Assembly: GCA_009746045.1 (NCBI GenBank)
Contig: RPFO01001181.1
Span: 1 to 64,000 of the forward strand
Direction: 5' to 3'
DNA: 64,000 nt
From: Mesostigma viride
Taxonomy: Eukaryota > Streptophyta > Mesostigmatophyceae > Mesostigmatales > Mesostigmataceae
The translations under genes were made by a program, and so were the position numbers. Every line of letters starts with the position of its first letter. The stretch's first letter is position 1. A model generated the notes under the pieces. That model searched no databases. It had not been told where the DNA came from and was given only the letters and a program-made list of their open reading frames with translations. Below are positions 59,237 through 64,000 of this stretch, in pieces.

Positions 59237-59809
59237 TGTTACGCCGCGGATATCTACCTCCGCCTCTACCTCTAATGGGCCTGATACTACCTAAACTGGT
59301 CAGGCCTCCTCTACTCAAACCTCTGGCGAAAGACGAACGTGACGGAGCTGATCTCAATGCATTAACGTATGTGTTACTATAATACGCCATACAACCATTT
59401 ACCAAAACCCGTTTACTCCAGGAAAAGAGGAAGGAAACACAACTACACTGCCGTGACCCAAGCCTATATGTGTTAATTCATTTAACACACGCCGAGTGAC
59501 CACACACGGAGTGGAACGTGCATAAATGGTCACCAACGGTCCAACAGGCTCGGGCCGACCTGGCCCTCGCCTGCCGAGACACAGAAACACAGGCAGGTGC
59601 ACAGATGCACGCCGGTCCACTACATTCTACCGAAGGATAAGGACCACTAATAAAGTACGCGGCGCGGCGCCCAAAGGCACCCAATATACCACAGTACTGT
59701 TACGAGGACAATCATGTCCCAGCTAGAACTGCACGTAAACCTAAGAGCAGCCGAGGCCAAGGACCTAATTTACGTCCGTAACTACAACGAATTGTTACGC
59801 GACGTAACA
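59237..59809 (-). repeat. second gypsy copy 3' LTR
   Basis: 573 bp with the same TGTTACG/CGTAACA ends; preceded internally by the same G-rich polypurine tract (59810-59822). Confidence 0.92.
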
Positions 59810-60183
59810 CCTCCCCCCCCACAAAAGGTAGGGAGCCCCCTCCCTACGCAGAGAGAAGGAAACCAAAGGGGTAGGAAAAACCTAATGCACCCAGCACACA
59901 CCAACACAATCGATAGACCATCCCAGATACAAAGCACCAATAGTTCACACGGTCTCCACCACCACGCCGGGTGGTGTAGGGTTAGCCAGCACCAAGCCTG
60001 GTGGGAGGTTCCCCTAACTGCCTGGAACGGAGTCCTGGCCGGGGGGGACGGCACTGGGCAGGACACACAGAGTAAACACATCAGCGCTAAGGACCAAGAA
60101 CAGCCAACCAACTGGCCAGAATATGAGGGCGACTCTATATACCGGAGGGACAACACCCTCAGGTCGGGCCTAAGGCCCTCTAT

Positions 60184-62566
60184 CTAGTGGCCATCCGTCT
60201 GATAAGTGCCACGAGAGGCCAGCAGGACCTCCAGGTAGGCCTGGTAGTGGGCCACATCCTCGACATTGTCATGCCTATCTACAGTGAGGAAAACATCGGC
60301 CCACACGCCGTCAGGAAAGAGGCCCAGGAAGGCCCAGTAATACCTATGCTGCGTGAGGACGACCTGGCCACGGGCCCAGTCCAGAAAGCCACAGGCAAAG
60401 AGGCGAAGGAAAGGCTCTACCGCGATCAAGCAAAGGGCCCGCAGGAGGAGGCGATGGTACCGGATCCGAGGGCGCATACCCGTCGGGAAGAACAGGTCCA
60501 CCAGGGGCTCCACGTTGGACGGCCACAACCGGATGTGCCGAACCTCGCGGGAGCGCCACCGACGAACACACTGTCGCGACCCGAATGTCTCTAGGTAGTC
60601 GCTGGCCCGAGGAGGAGGGTGACCGCGGGAGTCTAGACCCTGGCCCGGGATAGGCGCCGGGCGACGGGCATCCCACTCAAGGATGGGCTGGAGGACCGTG
60701 TGTACGCAGCACCCGGTACCGCAGGAAACTCTACCGTAAGGGCATCCGAAGCCATAATGCCCAGAGGCGGAGGGTAAGCCCACTGGAACCCACCGTAGGT
60801 GTCCAAGTCGTTGTGGCGCCTAGCCCAGCGATACAGAACGCGCCGAACCAGGATCTCACCCTCGAACACCGGATCAGCTAAAATAACCATGTCGAAAGGA
60901 GGCCGATCAGTCTCAATGGGTAGGCCACGATCCCGAGGCGCCCGACACACCTGGGAGAACCCGTAGGACATGGGCGAGATGGCAAGCTCAGCAGAGGCGC
61001 GCGGCAGGTCACACTGTCGGCAGGCGAGTGCGGACATACCATACCCAGGAATGGGCGTGTCGCGCGACTCCGGCGTCGCATGCACCACAGAAGGGGCCCT
61101 GTCCCGATCACCCTGGGACAACTCCCGGAGGGAATCGGCAGCGCGGGTGGCACGAGGATCCTGACCGGTGGACCGAACAACCGCGCCAAAGACCGCGAGG
61201 CCGAAGGGGCAGGGGCCGAAGCAGGGGCCGACGCAGGGGCGGGAGCCGACACCGACGCCGGTGGCACTGGTACAACAGGAGGTCGCGCCGGACCCGAAGC
61301 CAGAGAGGGCCGTGACGGACCCGCCACCGCAGCTGGCGCGCCGGTCTCCGTTGCCGGCGCACCCTCAGGCCACATATTGAAAATAGGGCCCGTAGGGACA
61401 GGCAGTCCGGCATAAGATTGGTTGCCATCCAAGCTCCAGTCGGGCACCGGAATCCTCTGCGGGGGACCACCCTCCCAAAGCCTGGGATGATCGCCCGTGT
61501 CGCTGAAGAAACCCCGCACTGGCTGTGAGGGCGCAGCGGGCGGCCCAGAGGGGGCGACGGTGGGCACAGCCGAAGGGGCAGAAGACTCGCGTCGCGGCGC
61601 AGGAATGTCGGTCGCAGGCACGGAGGCAACCGGAGGTATCGGAGCCGCAGCAACCGAAGGGGTAGGGAGCGCCGGCGAAACCACAGGTGCCGAAACAACC
61701 GAAGGGGTAGGGGGCGCGGACACCACAGACACCCCACCTGGCGTGGCCGGAGTCTGCGCTTGGGCCGCCAGGAAGGCCCCGAACGCCGTGGTCAGGGACT
61801 GGATCTGAGCCTGCATAGCCGAGACCGTCGCCGAAAGAGGATCAGGCAAACCCGAAGGGGTAGGCTCCACTGCAACACCCGGGTCGACCGAGGGACGACG
61901 GGACCGGAGAGGGAGGAGCAGACGCCGAGGAGGAGGCGGACGCAGCGCTCGAGGCAGAATATTCTGGAGTATAATGTACCTCGGCTGGGGCGCCCGTAGG
62001 GGCAGGACCACAACTGCTATCCCGCCGACTGATCAGCTATCTCCATGAATTCTACGGCCCGTAGGAGGTCGCAGGGGTTCTCATCTACCTCTGCATCACC
62101 CTCAGCCGGAAGCCAGGGAACACCTCCCGTAGGCAGGTGCGGCCCACAGGGGTAGAAAGGTAGGAGAACACGGGAGCACTGGAGAACCGCAGCTATCTGT
62201 CCCAAGGCGGACAGCGGGAACCACACCCTAACAAACAGTGCCCGGCATCGTCGAACCCGTGCAAAACAAGCTGGTGCGGCTCATCAGGGGAAGGGCCGTA
62301 CCACGTGACCCCAAAGAGGGCAGCCCTGACTAAGCCCGCATGTTGGGCCTGGAGGGCCGGCTGCACAACGCCACCCGGGTAACTGACCGCGACACCCAGC
62401 GGCCCGGAAGGGCCTCGAAATACAGCTCAGGGTCCGGTGGGGGCGGGGACGGCAGCGAGCTCTCAGCCGGAGGGGTAGGCTCTGACATGACGGCTGCGGA
62501 GGGGAGGGGACAACCAACCACCCGTCGACAGCAGACATAACATAAGAGAGGAGAAGGTCTACAACT
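60184..62566 (-). pseudogene. gypsy extra ORF (ORF3), second copy, frameshifted
   Basis: Homologous to 21148-23586 throughout. The globular C-terminal half is almost unchanged in protein sequence; in the last ~110 codons I see only Ile/Leu and Asp/Glu exchanges. A one-base loss near 60698 and others near 61180, 61890, 62020 and 62215 split it. Silent differences dominate in the conserved half, so the gene was under selection before these breaks, or the breaks are sequence errors. Confidence 0.8.
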
Positions 62567-64000
62567 AGAGCTTATGCAGGGTTTTATACTCCTGCAGCAG
62601 GCGACTACACCCATCTAGCTCACTCTCCGTATACCAGACCTTATCTACCTCACTACGAGCATACATCCACTTCACCTTATACTGGCGCTGGGTACCGCGG
62701 CCCTTTTTGATATCTCTATGGGCCACGATACCCTCTACCTCATCCTCTACCTCACCAGTATCCGGGTTATGCTCTAAAGGGGCAGGGGCTAATTCTCTAC
62801 CAGCGAACGTGCTCTGATGATAGAGCTTCAGCTGGCTTCTATGAAAGGTGCGAGAGTGGGTCTGCCAAGAGGTAGGAATATCTATCTCATACAGGAAATT
62901 ACCTACTCTAGACAACACACGGAAGGGTCCTAAGAAGGCGGGCCTAAGTTTCACTTTCAGTTCAGCTTCGAACTTATGAGCGAAGCGGCCAACACGGGGG
63001 CCTTCTACTAAGACTAAATCTCCTATTTCTATCTCAGGTGCTCTTCTATCTAATGAGGCACGCAACCTAGCAAGGTATTTGGCCTGCGCCCTATGGTACC
63101 CTGCAATAGCGTTGTCGTGTGCATTCTTCATCTTATCTAATAACGCCTGCACACCTTCTACAGTATCCCGGGACACATCATCCTTGTCCCTTAAAGGACT
63201 AGCTAAGAGAGAGGTAGGGGTAAGAGGTTGTCTACCAGTATCTAGGAAGAAGGGCGTATAACCATGCGCAGCCTGAGGGCAGTTGGGGAAAACTCTACCA
63301 AACATAGATAATCCTCCCAATCACTCCCAGAGCCATTCACATAGTGCCGCAGAGCTTCTTCCACTACCCTATTCAAACGTTCTACTAAATGAGACGAGGA
63401 GGAGTGGTAGGCAGTACCGAAGGTGACCTTGGTACCGATAGCAGCGAAGAACTGCTGCCAAAAATCAGAAGTAAATAACTTATCCTTATCACTAATAAAC
63501 TGCCTACTCAAACCATGATATCTATATACGTTATTAAGGTATAGGCGTGCGCAATCGCGTGCGGTGAGTTCTAAGGGACACGGCACGAGATGACACATAC
63601 GAGTAAAACGATCTACAAAAACAAGGATCTGGGCGTTACCTCTATCATTCTTCCTAAAAGGTCCTACAAAATCCATCATATAGAATCCCACGGCATGATG
63701 GGATCAGGTAAGGTCCTAGGCTCTGCTATCTGTCCTACATTGTTGGGTTTCATCTCCTGGCAAGATTGACAGGTTCTAACATACTCATCTACATCCTTTA
63801 AAAGGGAAGGCCAGTAGTAAGAGCGGGCTACTAGGTCCCGTACCCGTTTACCACCCTGATGAGCAGCTAAGTCATGCAACTCAAAGAGCAAGGAGGAGCG
63901 ACAGATAGGAGGGACATACAGGCGCCATTGAGGGGGAGAATCTGCTATCTGCACATATAAAAATCCACCTACAAATTTACAAGGGTGCTTGCCTAATTGT
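62565..64000 (-). pseudogene. gypsy integrase, second copy, partial and frameshifted
   Basis: Readable in three consecutive pieces: zinc finger (63954-63676), catalytic core (63691-63242), and GPF region plus chromodomain (63320-62565). DDE residues and chromodomain are intact in sequence. Small deletions near 63680 and 63285 cause the breaks. The 5' end lies outside the window. Confidence 0.85.

Larger units (their letters stand above)
59237..64000 (-). mobile_element. second Ty3/gypsy copy, 3' part (runs off window)
   Basis: Same family as 20206-37186: 3' LTR, 3' UTR, extra ORF and integrase in the same order. Inserted in the 5' LTR of family C, probable TSD CCTAG (59232-59236), untestable here. 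It diverges from copy 1 by scattered substitutions and by a rearranged stretch in the LTR (about 59560-59600). Confidence 0.92.

Overview
This is eukaryotic DNA made almost entirely of nested transposable elements. I recognise no ordinary host gene. A plant-type telomere motif (CCCTAAA/TTTAGGG), a chromodomain Ty3/gypsy element, a Penelope-like element with its GIY-YIG domain at the N-terminus, a LINE and divergent copia-like elements suggest an alga or another protist, perhaps of the green lineage. The species cannot be fixed from the sequence.

Region 1 (1-25008) is a near-perfect inverted repeat with arms 8-12417 and 12475-25008 around a 57-bp spacer. From the outside inwards, each arm holds the 3' part of a Ty3/gypsy element (integrase, an extra ORF, an LTR), a Penelope-like element, a short LINE-like tail, a telomere-like tract, a tandem array of hairpin repeats, two unrecognised genes, and a fragment of an Ig-like/concanavalin-A-like surface protein at the centre. 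The right arm is mostly open where the left arm is broken by single-base indels. That pattern fits a fold-back read or assembly artefact at least as well as a real palindrome.

Region 2 (20206-37186) is one complete Ty3/gypsy chromovirus on the minus strand, with identical-looking 573-bp LTRs and a GCTCC target-site duplication. It encodes an RNase-H1-type hybrid-binding (viroplasmin) ORF, gag, pol (PR-RT-RH-IN-chromodomain) and a conserved extra ORF after integrase. A 6.15-kb copia-like element (family A, 25623-31775, TSD GACAT) sits inside its RNase H.

Region 3 (37192-40352) is unassigned sequence and then a decayed LINE, split by a 653-bp palindromic TTAA element.

Region 4 (40358-59236) is a second copia-like element (family C), split by a complete third one (family B, 43801-51430, TSD ACAAC) and by a 1.9-kb TTAA element (51486-53396). 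Its 5' LTR is cut by a second copy of the gypsy element (59237 to the window end).

The most interesting content is the copia-like lineage, seen as three divergent families. All three have LTRs ending AGTT...AACT instead of TG...CA, 5-bp TSDs where both ends can be seen, integrase placed before protease, a protease DT(Q/N)A motif, and HGDD instead of YVDD at the RT catalytic site. Each also has a 10-12 nt sequence starting at the first base after the 5' LTR that is exactly complementary to a site in the 3' untranslated region. The gypsy extra ORF is also notable: across a 285-bp stretch the two copies differ at ten sites, all silent.
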